Source: JACKAQ01 sp965227145 (GTDB taxonomy: Bacteria > Calditrichota > Calditrichia > RBG-13-44-9 > J075). From it: DNA of 64,000 nt. A model generated the notes under the pieces. The model saw only the letters and a list, made by a program, of their open reading frames with translations. It searched no databases and was not told where the DNA came from. The stretch is taken from positions 3,968,001 through 4,032,000 of the forward strand of contig OZ245730.1 in the NCBI GenBank assembly GCA_965227145.1. The letters are read 5' to 3'. The translations under genes were made by a program, and so were the position numbers. Shown here piece after piece: positions 37,199-45,839 of this stretch. Each line of letters starts with the position of its first letter. Positions within the stretch are counted from its first letter, which is position 1.

Positions 37199-40011
37199 TT
37201 TATCCGAACCTTCGCATAATTTGCGGTTTCCCGGACAATCGGATCGGAGCTGGTGAGCAACGCTTCCACCTGTTCGCGAAAACGCGTTTCGTTCAATTCC
37301 GCGATCAGATATAGCGTGCAGGCCTTCAACCACTCATCGGGCGAAGCGAGCATTTTCTCGAAACATTCATCTTCGGTAAGTTCGCTGATAGCAAATTCGC
37401 GGCGACTCATTTCGATCAGCGCATCCAGCGAATTATTTTCGACAATCGGGATAATCAGCCGTTTCAGCGAGGTATCCAGCACATTGTCCAGAAATTCAAC
37501 CGCGTTTGCGCGAATATCCTGCCGGTTGCTAACCACACCCAAATAGGCGTTATACATATCGCGCGGGCGATAGCGCAGCCCCAGCAACCGGAAAATACGT
37601 TCCAGATTTGCGTCCAGTTTTTCCTCCAGCGCTTTGATGAGCAGCCGTCGCGCCTGCAATACCCGCGAGGCTGCAACGCTCTGTTCGCCATCGGCGATGG
37701 CGCTGCGCTGCTGCACATTCAGCACGGAAAGCGTGTCCATGTAATCGTGCGTTTCGTTCAAAATAATTGTTTCGATGGTTTTTTCCGGGAACTTCAGCAT
37801 CGGGAAATCGCGGCGCATTTTGTTAAGCGCCCGCAGCACTTCGTAGCGCATCAGTTGTTTATCGTGATCGAGCTGGTTCACCAAAATTTCTACCGATTCC
37901 TGCACGCCAATCATGCTGATCACCCGTGGCAAATTCATCCGGATGCTCCGTTTTGTTTCGGGATGCGTCAGCCGCGCGCTCAATTCCGGCAACACCTGCT
38001 CGCCAAATTCCGCCAGCGCCTCACGGGCAAATTTTCGGACAGATTTATCACCGATGAGATCGATCAGTTTGGGAACAAACGCTTTTTCGTGCAAAATGCC
38101 GATACTGGTTGCCGCCGTCTGAATCACTTCGATATGTTGATCCGCAACCAACTGCCGCAAAAACGGCTGCAACGCCGGCAATCGCGCCTCACCAATCGCT
38201 TTGGCAACGCTCACGCGGATGTAAGATTTTGCTTCCGGATCTGCCAGCGTTTCCGTTCCGGACAACATTTTTTCGATCAAATTCGGCAAATCAAACGCTT
38301 CGCGGATATCCGGATTTTCGCCGTATTCCCGAGCCGCAAACATCAGCGCTGCGGCGTTTACGCGGTATTCTTCCGACTGCAAAAAATTTTGCAGAACGGC
38401 AACTTTTTGTTTTCCGGCAGCTTTTTGCACCAGATAACCAACCGCCTCCAACCGGACATTCTGGCTTTCATCCGTAAGCAATTGGGTTGCCGCGTCGGAA
38501 ATATCGACCGTTTCGTATTTGCTCAACAAACGCAACGCCTGTTCGCGAATTTCTGCGGATTGGTGATCCAGCAATCGTTTCAAATGATCGACAAACTGTT
38601 GATTTTTAACGTTTTCCAGCAATTTTAGCGCATACAAAATTTGCCGCGAATTGTCGCCTTCGAGAATTTTCAACAGACTGTCGAACAGTGCCGCTTCTTC
38701 CGGGTTCACTGAAAAATCCTCCAAATCGATGGTTCGTTTTTCAATCGCCAGCCGGAACGCGTTGATGTATTCGCGGCGAACCTGCCAAATCAGCGCACCC
38801 CAAATTACAATCAATCCGATGATCAGCAAACTGACCTGTCCGGTGGAAAATCCCAACCACACGTTAAAAATAATGAGCATCACCCCGCCAACACCGGTCG
38901 CCAGGCTATCCACAAAAACATCAATAAACGATTTTGCCTGCGTTTTAACCGACGATGGCACCGGCAAATACAGCAGCTCGAAACTGGCTTTATTTATTGA
39001 TTGTTTGAAACTGCCATCCGCTACTTTGATGAGCACCGCCGCCCACAATTCCGGGAAAATGAGGATGGAAACCGCGCCCACAAAAATCCCGAGTGGCAGC
39101 AACAGCAGCGAAGCGACCACACCCAACTTGCTCAACATTCGCCGGGTGAGGAACAGCTGGATGCCCAGCGAAACGATACTCAAATTGGAGAGCCAAACCC
39201 CGAAAAATGCCGTTCGCCCATCTTTGCTGCCAATGCTCGCTTCCACAACTGCGTTAAATTGGTAATCCACCAAATTCGCCACAATCACGCTGACGCCGAC
39301 AATTGACGCCAACACCGTTAAGTGTTTGGAATTTTTGAAGATAGCGAGTGGATTCCCGGCAGATTTTTGTTTGAATTGGCGTTGCTGATAATTTTTTTCA
39401 ACCCGTTGATCAGTGGGGCGTTCCCGCCAGACAATCCGCAAAATGAACAGACAGATGCTCACAAATCCGAAACAAATCAGCAGCAGGTTTTCCGTGCCGA
39501 TCACCAGCGCGAGGTTGGTTAAATATCCCCCGAAAATCCCGCCGGAAATAGCGCCCGCGCCGATAAAACTGAACAATCGCCGCGCCTCGCGAGCGTTGAA
39601 AACATAGTTCGCCATCACCCAAAATTGCGAAGTGGTGATCGCCCCGAAAATCGCCACCCACACATAAAACACGTACACAAACCAGCTTTGCTGAATATCA
39701 AATTTGAGCAGCGCCCAAAAAGCCAGCAGACACAGCAACACAATAACCAACGTGCCACGAATCAATTTATTCAGCCGCAACTGGTTCGAAAAACGGGTGT
39801 AATAGGTCGAAACAACCGCCGCCGCAATCGCCACCAGAATAAATACATACGGCAACTGGCTGGCGTTGAACCGGTCCAGAAACAACGAGTTGCGCACCGG
39901 CTTGAGCATCAGCAACGATGAAATGATCAAAAAAACGTATGCAAACATCAGTAATGCGCGCTTTAGCTCACCATCGCGAATGTCGAATAATTTTTGGAAC
40001 AGTGTCTTCAT
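37195..40011 (-). CDS. NTT/MFS-like membrane transporter with C-terminal HEAT repeats, 938 aa
   Basis: Residues ~1-430 hold about 12 membrane helices. The opening 'F.IRDGELKRALLMFAYVFLIISS..MLKPVRNSLFL' is typical of the ATP/ADP translocase (NTT, Npt1/Npt2-like) family. Residues ~440-870 are helical HEAT-type repeats ('LLDHQSAEIREQALRLLSKYE', 'LLTDESQNVRLEAVGYLV', 'LIGDKSVRKFAREALAEFG'). A last repeat lies at the C-terminus. Family knowledge suggests nucleotide or related solute transport, but free-living members may do something else, so the substrate is unknown. The HEAT part is likely cytosolic and may bind partners. The next gene on the other side is a divergent sigma factor. Confidence 0.82.
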   Translation of the reverse strand: MKTLFQKLFDIRDGELKRALLMFAYVFLIISSLLMLKPVRNSLFLDRFNASQLPYVFILVAIAAAVVSTYYTRFSNQLRLNKLIRGTLVIVLLCLLAFWALLKFDIQQSWFVYVFYVWVAIFGAITTSQFWVMANYVFNAREARRLFSFIGAGAISGGIFGGYLTNLALVIGTENLLLICFGFVSICLFILRIVWRERPTDQRVEKNYQQRQFKQKSAGNPLAIFKNSKHLTVLASIVGVSVIVANLVDYQFNAVVEASIGSKDGRTAFFGVWLSNLSIVSLGIQLFLTRRMLSKLGVVASLLLLPLGIFVGAVSILIFPELWAAVLIKVADGSFKQSINKASFELLYLPVPSSVKTQAKSFIDVFVDSLATGVGGVMLIIFNVWLGFSTGQVSLLIIGLIVIWGALIWQVRREYINAFRLAIEKRTIDLEDFSVNPEEAALFDSLLKILEGDNSRQILYALKLLENVKNQQFVDHLKRLLDHQSAEIREQALRLLSKYETVDISDAATQLLTDESQNVRLEAVGYLVQKAAGKQKVAVLQNFLQSEEYRVNAAALMFAAREYGENPDIREAFDLPNLIEKMLSGTETLADPEAKSYIRVSVAKAIGEARLPALQPFLRQLVADQHIEVIQTAATSIGILHEKAFVPKLIDLIGDKSVRKFAREALAEFGEQVLPELSARLTHPETKRSIRMNLPRVISMIGVQESVEILVNQLDHDKQLMRYEVLRALNKMRRDFPMLKFPEKTIETIILNETHDYMDTLSVLNVQQRSAIADGEQSVAASRVLQARRLLIKALEEKLDANLERIFRLLGLRYRPRDMYNAYLGVVSNRQDIRANAVEFLDNVLDTSLKRLIIPIVENNSLDALIEMSRREFAISELTEDECFEKMLASPDEWLKACTLYLIAELNETRFREQVEALLTSSDPIVRETANYAKVRIK

Positions 40012-40225
40012 TTAATGCGCGATTTCCCGCTCTGTGGTCTGTTTTGTTGCCTGACAAACATACGAAGTGCCGTTGAATATTGCAAGATTGATAAAAGGAT
40101 AAAGGATGAAGGAAAAAGGATGAAAATCCGGAACTTGTGCAGAGTCCCGATCTCGGGAAAGCATCCGGCATTTTTTCAAAAATAAATTTGAATAATTCGT
40201 CCGGGCACGGGTAATATTAGATGTG

Positions 40226-40819
40226 ATGGAAACAAAACCAACGGACATCGCGGAACGCGAACTCATTTTGCTCAGCCAGCAGGGCGATAAACTGGCGTTT
40301 GCGCGATTGGTGCAGTTACACTACCGACAGGCAATTTCGCTGGCGACTTACTGGACGGGCAACAGCGATGCGGCAATGGATATTTCGCAAGATGCTTTTG
40401 TGCGTATCTTCCGTAATATTGCCACTTTCGATATCGAAAAATCGTTCGCGGCGTGGTTGTACACGATTGTGAAACATCTGAGCTGGAACCACAATTCGCG
40501 AAAAAAAAGCCGCTGGATGGTGTTCACGGATTTTTTGGTGAACAGAAACAGCACATTTGTGGAAAATTTCGGCGGCAGTGAGGCGCATTCCGGCGAAACC
40601 GATTTGGAAATCGATGAGCAAAAAGCCCAGATTCGCCGGGCGATGCAACAGCTTTCGGCACCGGATCGCGAAATTATTCTGCTAAAAGATGTGCAGGATT
40701 ACACATACAAAGACATCGGCGAAATGCTCAATATTCCTGCCGGATCAGTGATGTCCCGATTATTTTATGCCCGCAAAAAGCTGGCAAAGTTGGTTGAAAA
40801 GGAGGTGAACGATGAATAA
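40226..40819 (+). CDS. ECF-type RNA polymerase sigma factor
   Basis: 197 residues. Region 2 is at about 25-90 (HYRQAISLATYWTGNSDAA.DISQDAFVRIFRN). Region 4 is at about 135-190 (LSAPDREIILLKDVQDYTYKDIGEMLNIPAGSVMSRLFYARKKL). The linker is acidic. I use the ATG at 40226. A GTG just before it is possible. The next gene starts inside its last codons, with a perfect AAGGAGGTGA ribosome binding site in the sigma-gene tail. The likely partner is the membrane protein encoded there. Confidence 0.93.
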   Translation: METKPTDIAERELILLSQQGDKLAFARLVQLHYRQAISLATYWTGNSDAAMDISQDAFVRIFRNIATFDIEKSFAAWLYTIVKHLSWNHNSRKKSRWMVFTDFLVNRNSTFVENFGGSEAHSGETDLEIDEQKAQIRRAMQQLSAPDREIILLKDVQDYTYKDIGEMLNIPAGSVMSRLFYARKKLAKLVEKEVNDE

Positions 40820-41264
40820 CCCGATCGATCGCTATAAAGTACTAATGATGAAACAACTCGACGGAGAAATTTCACCCGGCGAAGCGCGGGAACTGGCAGA
40901 AATGTTGTCGGAAAATCCGGCGCTGCAATCGGAATACAATATGCTGAAAACCGCAAAAGAGAAAGCACAAGCTATGAAATCACATCATTTGCCGGAGCTG
41001 GCATGGGAAGATTATTGGGGAAAATTATACAACCGGATGGAACGCGGCATCGCCTGGATTCTCGTTTCCATCGGTGCAATTCTTGTTTTGGGCTATGCAC
41101 TGTGGGAATTTTTGTCGCAACTTACGGCTGATTCAACACTGCCTGTTGCGCTCCGATTTGGCATTTTCGCCCTGTTTTTTGGCGCACTGATTTTGATTTT
41201 CTCGGTTTTCCGCGAGAAAATTTTGCTGCGAAAACACGATAAATATAAGGAGATTCAACGATGA
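40812..41264 (+). CDS. Membrane anti-sigma-type protein, partner of the ECF sigma factor
   Basis: 150 residues. The N-terminal soluble part (about 1-72) has a helical anti-sigma-like layout: 'MKQLDGEISPGEARELAEMLSENPALQSEYNMLK'. It lacks the HxxxCxxC zinc motif. Two membrane helices follow (about 77-100 and 111-132), then a basic tail. Overlap with the sigma gene (8 nt) and the strong Shine-Dalgarno support the pair. The signal sensed is unknown. Confidence 0.75.
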   Translation: MNNPIDRYKVLMMKQLDGEISPGEARELAEMLSENPALQSEYNMLKTAKEKAQAMKSHHLPELAWEDYWGKLYNRMERGIAWILVSIGAILVLGYALWEFLSQLTADSTLPVALRFGIFALFFGALILIFSVFREKILLRKHDKYKEIQR

Positions 41265-41578
41265 TCGAGCTGAGCACAACGGAAAATATTCATGGTAAAT
41301 CCATCAAAAAATCATTTGGCATCGCCAAAGGCAACACGATCCGGGCACGGCATATCGGCAAAGATATTCTGGCAGGACTGAAAACGATTATCGGCGGCGA
41401 GATTGAAGAATACACCAAACTCATCGCGGAAGCGCGCGAACAGGCGATCGACCGGATGGTCGAAGATGCCCGTTCACTCGGCGCAAATGCAATTGTAAAT
41501 GTCAGATTTTCAACATCTTACGTAATGGGTTCCGCGTCGGAAATTTTGGCGTACGGCACCGCCGTTTTTGTCGAATAA
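41261..41578 (+). CDS. YbjQ-family (UPF0145) protein
   Basis: 105 residues, the full length of the family. The family signature words are 'TTENIHGK', 'GNTIRARHIGKDILAGLKTIIGGEIEEYT', 'AR..A...M...A..LGANAIVNVRF' and a final 'AYGTAV'. YbjQ proteins form pentamer-like rings of unknown function. The start overlaps the previous stop (ATGA), after AAGGAG. It is the third gene of the sigma factor operon. Confidence 0.92.
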   Translation: MIELSTTENIHGKSIKKSFGIAKGNTIRARHIGKDILAGLKTIIGGEIEEYTKLIAEAREQAIDRMVEDARSLGANAIVNVRFSTSYVMGSASEILAYGTAVFVE

Positions 41579-41580
41579 TC

Positions 41581-41612
41581 ATTGCGGAACGACTGCGATC
41601 GTTCCCGGCAAT
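41581..41612. repeat. Bulged hairpin, diverged REP-like element
   Basis: ATTGC-GGAACGA pairs across a 6-nt loop with TCGTTCC-(CG)-GCAAT, with a 2-nt bulge. The core matches the perfect palindrome near the RAYT gene (half-site GGAACGGTCG) at 16 of 20 positions. It starts two nt after the YbjQ stop codon. It may lower read-through into the hydrolase gene. Confidence 0.6.
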
Positions 41613-41650
41613 ACACAACACGCAACTTTTTTATGCTTCGGAGAAAAAAA

Positions 41651-43099
41651 ATGAAACCGTTAATCACAACTTTGCTGGTGATCGGAATTCTCGCCGGCGT
41701 GATTGCCTGCGGCACAAACGGCAACGCGCAGGATGTGCCGGATACCGTTTTGGGCAACTGGGAAGGCAAATTGAAAGTGCGGGCGATGGAGCTGCGGCTG
41801 GTGTTCCGTTTCGCGAAAACTGCCGAAAAAGTGACTGCCGAAATGGACAGCCCCGATCAGGGCACAACCGGCATTCCGGTGAGCAACGTGAATGTTAATG
41901 GCGATCAGCTGACTATCGAAGTGTCAACAATTAATGGCACTTACAGCGGTACGCTATCGCCGGACGGCAACACAGTGGACGGCAAATGGAAGCAGAGCGG
42001 AATGGAATTTCCGTTGGAAATGAAGCGGGTGAGTGAACTGACCAAACTTAACCGCCCGCAGGAACCGCAGCCGCCATTTCCCTATCAAACGGAAGATGTG
42101 ACATTCAAAAATGATGCAGCGGAAATCGAGCTTGCCGGAACGCTGTGCATCCCCGCCGGCGACGGCCCGTTTCCGGCGGCAGTGCTCATTTCCGGCTCCG
42201 GCCCGCAGGATCGCGATGAATTTTTGCTCGGGCACAAACCGTTTTGGGTGATTGCGGATGATTTGGTTCGGCGCGGCATTGCCGTGTTGCGCTTCGATGA
42301 TCGCGGTGTCGGCAAATCCACCGGCGATTTTGGCGCAGCAACCAGCGCAGATTTTGCCACAGATGCTTTTGCAGCGATAACTTTTTTGCAATCGCGCAGG
42401 GAAGTTGATCGCAGGAAAATCGGGCTGATCGGGCATAGCGAAGGCGGATTGATTGCGCCGATCGTCGCGGTTGATCATCCGGACGCAATCGCGTTTATCG
42501 TGATGCTGGCCGGTCCGGGGCTGCCCGGCGACCAGATTTTGGAGATGCAATATCAACTTATCGGAAAACAATCGGGACTCAGTGAAGAATTTTTGAAGCT
42601 TACCAAAGAAAACAGCCATAAAACTTATGAAATTATTAAAACTGAGCCGAACAATCAAAAAGCAGCCCAACAACTGCGCAACTTATTCGACGAAAATTGG
42701 GCAAAAATGAGCGATTCTTTAAAAGCTGAAGCGCAAAAATCCGGTGATCCCAAACAGCAACTCGAGCAAAACATTCAAATTTTGACCAATCCCTGGTTTC
42801 GCTTTTTTTTGAGTTACGATCCGCGACCGACGCTTGCAAAAGTACAGTGCCCGGTTTTGGCAATTAACGGAGAGCTGGATTTGCAAGTGCCACCAAAGGA
42901 AAATCTGGCAGCAATAGAAACCGCGCTTAAATCCGGTAATAACAGCGATATAACCGTAAAAGAATTTCCAAAACTCAACCACCTTTTTCAGACATCGACC
43001 ACCGGTGGACCGAATGAATATGGCAATATCGAGGAAACATTTGCCCCGGTTGCACTGGATTTTATGGGAAAATGGATCGTCGAACGGTTTGTGAAATAG
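41651..43099 (+). CDS. Lipoprotein alpha/beta hydrolase (S33-like)
   Basis: 482 residues. The lipoprotein signal peptide ends in GVIAC with lipidated Cys20. Residues ~30-125 form a small beta domain with lipocalin-like strands (GNWEGKL...G.W.Q.G). Residues ~140-480 are an alpha/beta hydrolase fold. The nucleophile elbow is GHSEGG with Ser263, the acid is probably the Asp in NGELDLQVP, and the His lies in KLNHLFQ. The substrate is unknown; peptidase or esterase roles are both possible. I start at 41651, where GGAG and a signal peptide fit. The upstream in-frame extension reads through the hairpin element. Confidence 0.87.
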   Translation: MKPLITTLLVIGILAGVIACGTNGNAQDVPDTVLGNWEGKLKVRAMELRLVFRFAKTAEKVTAEMDSPDQGTTGIPVSNVNVNGDQLTIEVSTINGTYSGTLSPDGNTVDGKWKQSGMEFPLEMKRVSELTKLNRPQEPQPPFPYQTEDVTFKNDAAEIELAGTLCIPAGDGPFPAAVLISGSGPQDRDEFLLGHKPFWVIADDLVRRGIAVLRFDDRGVGKSTGDFGAATSADFATDAFAAITFLQSRREVDRRKIGLIGHSEGGLIAPIVAVDHPDAIAFIVMLAGPGLPGDQILEMQYQLIGKQSGLSEEFLKLTKENSHKTYEIIKTEPNNQKAAQQLRNLFDENWAKMSDSLKAEAQKSGDPKQQLEQNIQILTNPWFRFFLSYDPRPTLAKVQCPVLAINGELDLQVPPKENLAAIETALKSGNNSDITVKEFPKLNHLFQTSTTGGPNEYGNIEETFAPVALDFMGKWIVERFVK

Positions 43100-43130
43100 A
43101 TTCTTTTGGCAGGATAAAATGAATGTTTAC

Positions 43131-43162
43131 AAAAAAAGCGTCCAGTTTTGCACGCTTTTTTT
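43131..43162. terminator. Two-way terminator between convergent genes
   Basis: AAAAAAAGCGT (43131-43141) and ACGCTTTTTTT (43152-43162) form an 11-bp perfect stem with a 10-nt loop. It serves the hydrolase gene (plus) and the HAD phosphatase gene (minus). Confidence 0.85.
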
Positions 43163-43168
43163 GTTGAT

Positions 43169-43915
43169 CTAAACCACGTCGATTTCACCGGCTGATGTAA
43201 AGATGTGGTGCGGACGCCATGCAACTGAGTTGATATCTTCGCGGGTGCTGACACCGGTGAGCACCAGAATCGTCTCCAATCCGGCCTGAATGCCTGCCAG
43301 AATGTCTGTCTGCAAATTGTCGCCGACTATCACGGTATTTTCCGAATGCGCATCAATATTATTGAGCGCCGCCCGCATAATCCATGCGCTCGGCTTACCC
43401 ATGTAGAGCGGTTTTTTGCCGGTGATTCGCTCAATCGGCGCACATAGCGCGCCGCATGCCGGGTAGCCTTTCGGCCCGGCAACGTCCGGATTGGTGCCGA
43501 TAAACCGCGCACCTTCCATAATATGATACGACGCCTTGCGGATCATTTCCCAATTGTAAGATCGCGTTTCCCCGACAATCACAAAATCCGGATCGATATC
43601 CGTAATCGTGAAGCCGATTTTATACAATTCATGCGTTAACGCGCCTTCGCCGATGACAAATGCCTTTCGCCCGTCCTGTTTTTCTAGAAAATCCGCGGTC
43701 GCCATTGCCGATGTGTATAAATTTTCCGCCGGAACGTTGATGCCCGCAGATGCCAGCCGGTTTTGCAAATCCTGCTGCGTTTGTGACGGATAATTGGTCA
43801 AAATGACCAACGGATTGCCCTGTTTCAGCAATCGCGTAATAAATTTATCCGCGCCGGGAATCAGCGCGTTGTTGTGCAGTAACACCCCGTCAATATCGCA
43901 GATGACGTTTTTCAT
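43169..43915 (-). CDS. HAD-IIA phosphatase, NagD-like
   Basis: 248 residues, the length of NagD. Catalytic motif I is DIDGV (Asp7, Asp9), motif II is 'ILTNYPSQT', and motif III/IV is MGKPSAWIM and VGDNLQTDI. The type IIA cap sits between them. It hydrolyses small phosphate esters such as nucleotides or sugar phosphates in the cytoplasm; the exact substrate is not visible. The ATG at 43915 has GGGAG upstream. It is 17 nt after the M14 peptidase gene. Confidence 0.9.
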   Translation of the reverse strand: MKNVICDIDGVLLHNNALIPGADKFITRLLKQGNPLVILTNYPSQTQQDLQNRLASAGINVPAENLYTSAMATADFLEKQDGRKAFVIGEGALTHELYKIGFTITDIDPDFVIVGETRSYNWEMIRKASYHIMEGARFIGTNPDVAGPKGYPACGALCAPIERITGKKPLYMGKPSAWIMRAALNNIDAHSENTVIVGDNLQTDILAGIQAGLETILVLTGVSTREDINSVAWRPHHIFTSAGEIDVV

Positions 43916-43932
43916 TTTGCTCCCAAATCGAA

Positions 43933-44973
43933 TTATTTTTTGCGAATCGTATCCAACCCCCACTGAATCACTTTCAATTGAAAACGCACTGCATTTTGAA
44001 AATCCAGCGGTTTCAACCCGAACTCTCTGATCTCTTTTGCAATGGATTCGCCATTCGCCAATTTGAGGCGCAACGCCGGTAACTGTTCTTTGAAAGCAAG
44101 ATATCGCTCCGGCGTTCCGGTATATTTCAGTGAGGGATTTTCCACAATAAACAACGGCAGTTCGGTTACCAGACACAGCGGATCGCCGCCCAGTGAACGG
44201 ATAAATTCCATTGAGCTAAGGTGAAATTTTTCAGCAGTTTGCGGATCGTTTTTCGCGAGAAAATATGCCTGCATCGCCCGGCCTTCCGGTGTGGTGGTAA
44301 ATCCCGGCGCGATGTAATCAAAACCCTTCTCCCCGCCCCTGTCGTGATCGTGTCGCCGCAATCCGAGTTCGTTGGCGAGCAGCACAAATTTTTGCTGAAT
44401 GCGTTCCGTTCGCTCAATCCAGTTGCGGTCTATGAGCAACATTGCGCCTTCCGAAAACGCCATTCCGTGCAGACTGATGTGCAAATCAAACGGCCCAAAT
44501 TTCCGCCAGATTGCCGTTGCCAACCGGTTTTCCGACCGCATTTCCGGATAGCCAAACTCGATATCCTGTCCGGGTTGCTCGCGAAAAACGTGGTGAATAA
44601 ATTCCGGAATATCCGGCCATTTGCGAATCCACGACTGATTTTTTGCCTCGCCATCCGGGTTGATGTGCGGAAAAATCACAAACCGGAATTCCGCCAGAAT
44701 ATCGGCGAACGCCTCGCGATGGCGCAAGATTTCGCAAATGAACATGCGCAGCGTTTCCGGTCCAACCGGCTCATCGGCATGCGATCCGGCAATCAGGCTG
44801 ACGGTTTTGGCGCCGTTGCCCAAAATAACCGCATCAACCGGACGACCGCCCTCGCTCTTTCCGGCAACGCGACATTCAGCAATATCGCTATTTGCAGCGC
44901 ACGACTGTTTGATTTCTTCCCGAACGGCATCGCTTTCGCGAAAATTTTCCGGCAATTTGAAGCGTTTTAGCAT
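43933..44973 (-). CDS. M14-family zinc carboxypeptidase-like protein
   Basis: 346 residues. Zinc ligands are His65 and Glu68 in GSHADEP, with a later His in ISLHGM (169). NPDG (105-108) and the catalytic Glu in LVTELP complete the M14 pattern. There is no signal peptide, so it is cytoplasmic. It could trim peptides or deacylate small amides like succinylglutamate desuccinylase relatives. The ATG at 44973 is preceded by AAGGTGAT. It lies 50 nt after the TrpF-like gene in a three-gene minus-strand operon. Confidence 0.87.
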   Translation of the reverse strand: MLKRFKLPENFRESDAVREEIKQSCAANSDIAECRVAGKSEGGRPVDAVILGNGAKTVSLIAGSHADEPVGPETLRMFICEILRHREAFADILAEFRFVIFPHINPDGEAKNQSWIRKWPDIPEFIHHVFREQPGQDIEFGYPEMRSENRLATAIWRKFGPFDLHISLHGMAFSEGAMLLIDRNWIERTERIQQKFVLLANELGLRRHDHDRGGEKGFDYIAPGFTTTPEGRAMQAYFLAKNDPQTAEKFHLSSMEFIRSLGGDPLCLVTELPLFIVENPSLKYTGTPERYLAFKEQLPALRLKLANGESIAKEIREFGLKPLDFQNAVRFQLKVIQWGLDTIRKK

Positions 44974-45023
44974 TGAATCACCTTGTGATAGACAGTTTAT
45001 TGGTTTTCGATTTTTCTCAAAAA

Positions 45024-45701
45024 TTATCCGCCAAACAACGCAAAACCCCGCCGCGCTTCGCTGACAAATGTTGCCACTTTTGCAGCAGCTTTCCGTCCGT
45101 CGGCAGCCTCGACGCCGGTGTGCGCATCCACCGCAGCCGGACGAACGATGCGAATCGCATCGAACACATTTTCGGGCGTCAGCCCGCCGGCGAGCATCAG
45201 CGGTTTTGGGGAAATCTCCACCAGTTTCCGGCTGATTTGCCAATCGTGGGTTTTGCCGGTGGCGCCATCCGCGCCGGTTGCCGGATCGTGCGTATCGGTG
45301 ATAAAGCCATCGACCAGCGGCGCGAGCGTTTGGGTCATGTTTTCTAACTCGCTCAAATTATCCCCGCGAACGATGAGGCTTTTTAAAATGAACACCTCCG
45401 GTGCGGATTTCCGCAATTGTTGTAATTCAGCAAGTTCAATATTTCCATGAATTTGCACGGTTTTTGCGTGCAACGTTTCGCACAATTCCAAAATTTCCGC
45501 CGCCGTATTGAGATAGGTAATCAACACGCCGCAACGATTTTCCGGCAGATTTTTGATTATCGCCGCCGCATCGGCATCGCTGATATCTTCCGCATTCACG
45601 GTCAATCGCAGCGGAAAACCGAGCCAATCCACGCCCGAATCGAGCAGCAGTTGCGCCTCCGCAGCATCGATGATGCCGGCAATTTGAATGATATGTTGCA
45701 T
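45024..45701 (-). CDS. TrpF-like TIM-barrel protein lacking the catalytic Cys
   Basis: 225 residues with the phosphoribosylanthranilate isomerase fold. 'VQIHGN', 'GFITDTHDPATGADGATGKTHDW', 'MLAGGLTPENV' and 'AVDAHTGVE' match the family. The active-site KxCG box at the start reads IQIAG, so the general-base Cys is Ala8. The catalytic Asp in the TDT word is kept. No other trp gene is nearby; its neighbours are a carboxypeptidase and a HAD phosphatase. It may therefore have another role. The ATG at 45701 is chosen because the longer frame would run into the pspF-like gene on the other strand. Confidence 0.75.
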   Translation of the reverse strand: MQHIIQIAGIIDAAEAQLLLDSGVDWLGFPLRLTVNAEDISDADAAAIIKNLPENRCGVLITYLNTAAEILELCETLHAKTVQIHGNIELAELQQLRKSAPEVFILKSLIVRGDNLSELENMTQTLAPLVDGFITDTHDPATGADGATGKTHDWQISRKLVEISPKPLMLAGGLTPENVFDAIRIVRPAAVDAHTGVEAADGRKAAAKVATFVSEARRGFALFGG

Positions 45702-45839
45702 TACACAAAATAATCCATCGCGGCAACAAATACAACCGGGATTCCGCATTCTCATGCGGCAACCGTTTGCTTTTTTGCTAACGCTTGAGTAACATTTATC
45801 TTTAAATTTATCACGATAAAACAAACTACAGCGAAGAAA

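Noticed and set aside
36151..37314. 387-codon plus-strand open frame opposite the sialidase-like gene
   Set aside because: It is antisense to a gene with a signal peptide and five Asp-boxes. It is His/Arg-rich without recognisable domains and crosses the tandem repeat array.
41582..41650. Upstream extension of the lipoprotein hydrolase by 23 codons
   Set aside because: It reads through the REP-like hairpin and would bury the lipoprotein signal peptide. The ATG at 41651 has its own GGAG site.
43916..44176. Upstream extension of the HAD phosphatase by 87 residues
   Set aside because: The extension overlaps the end of the M14 peptidase gene. Motif I sits properly at the N-terminus when the start is 43915.
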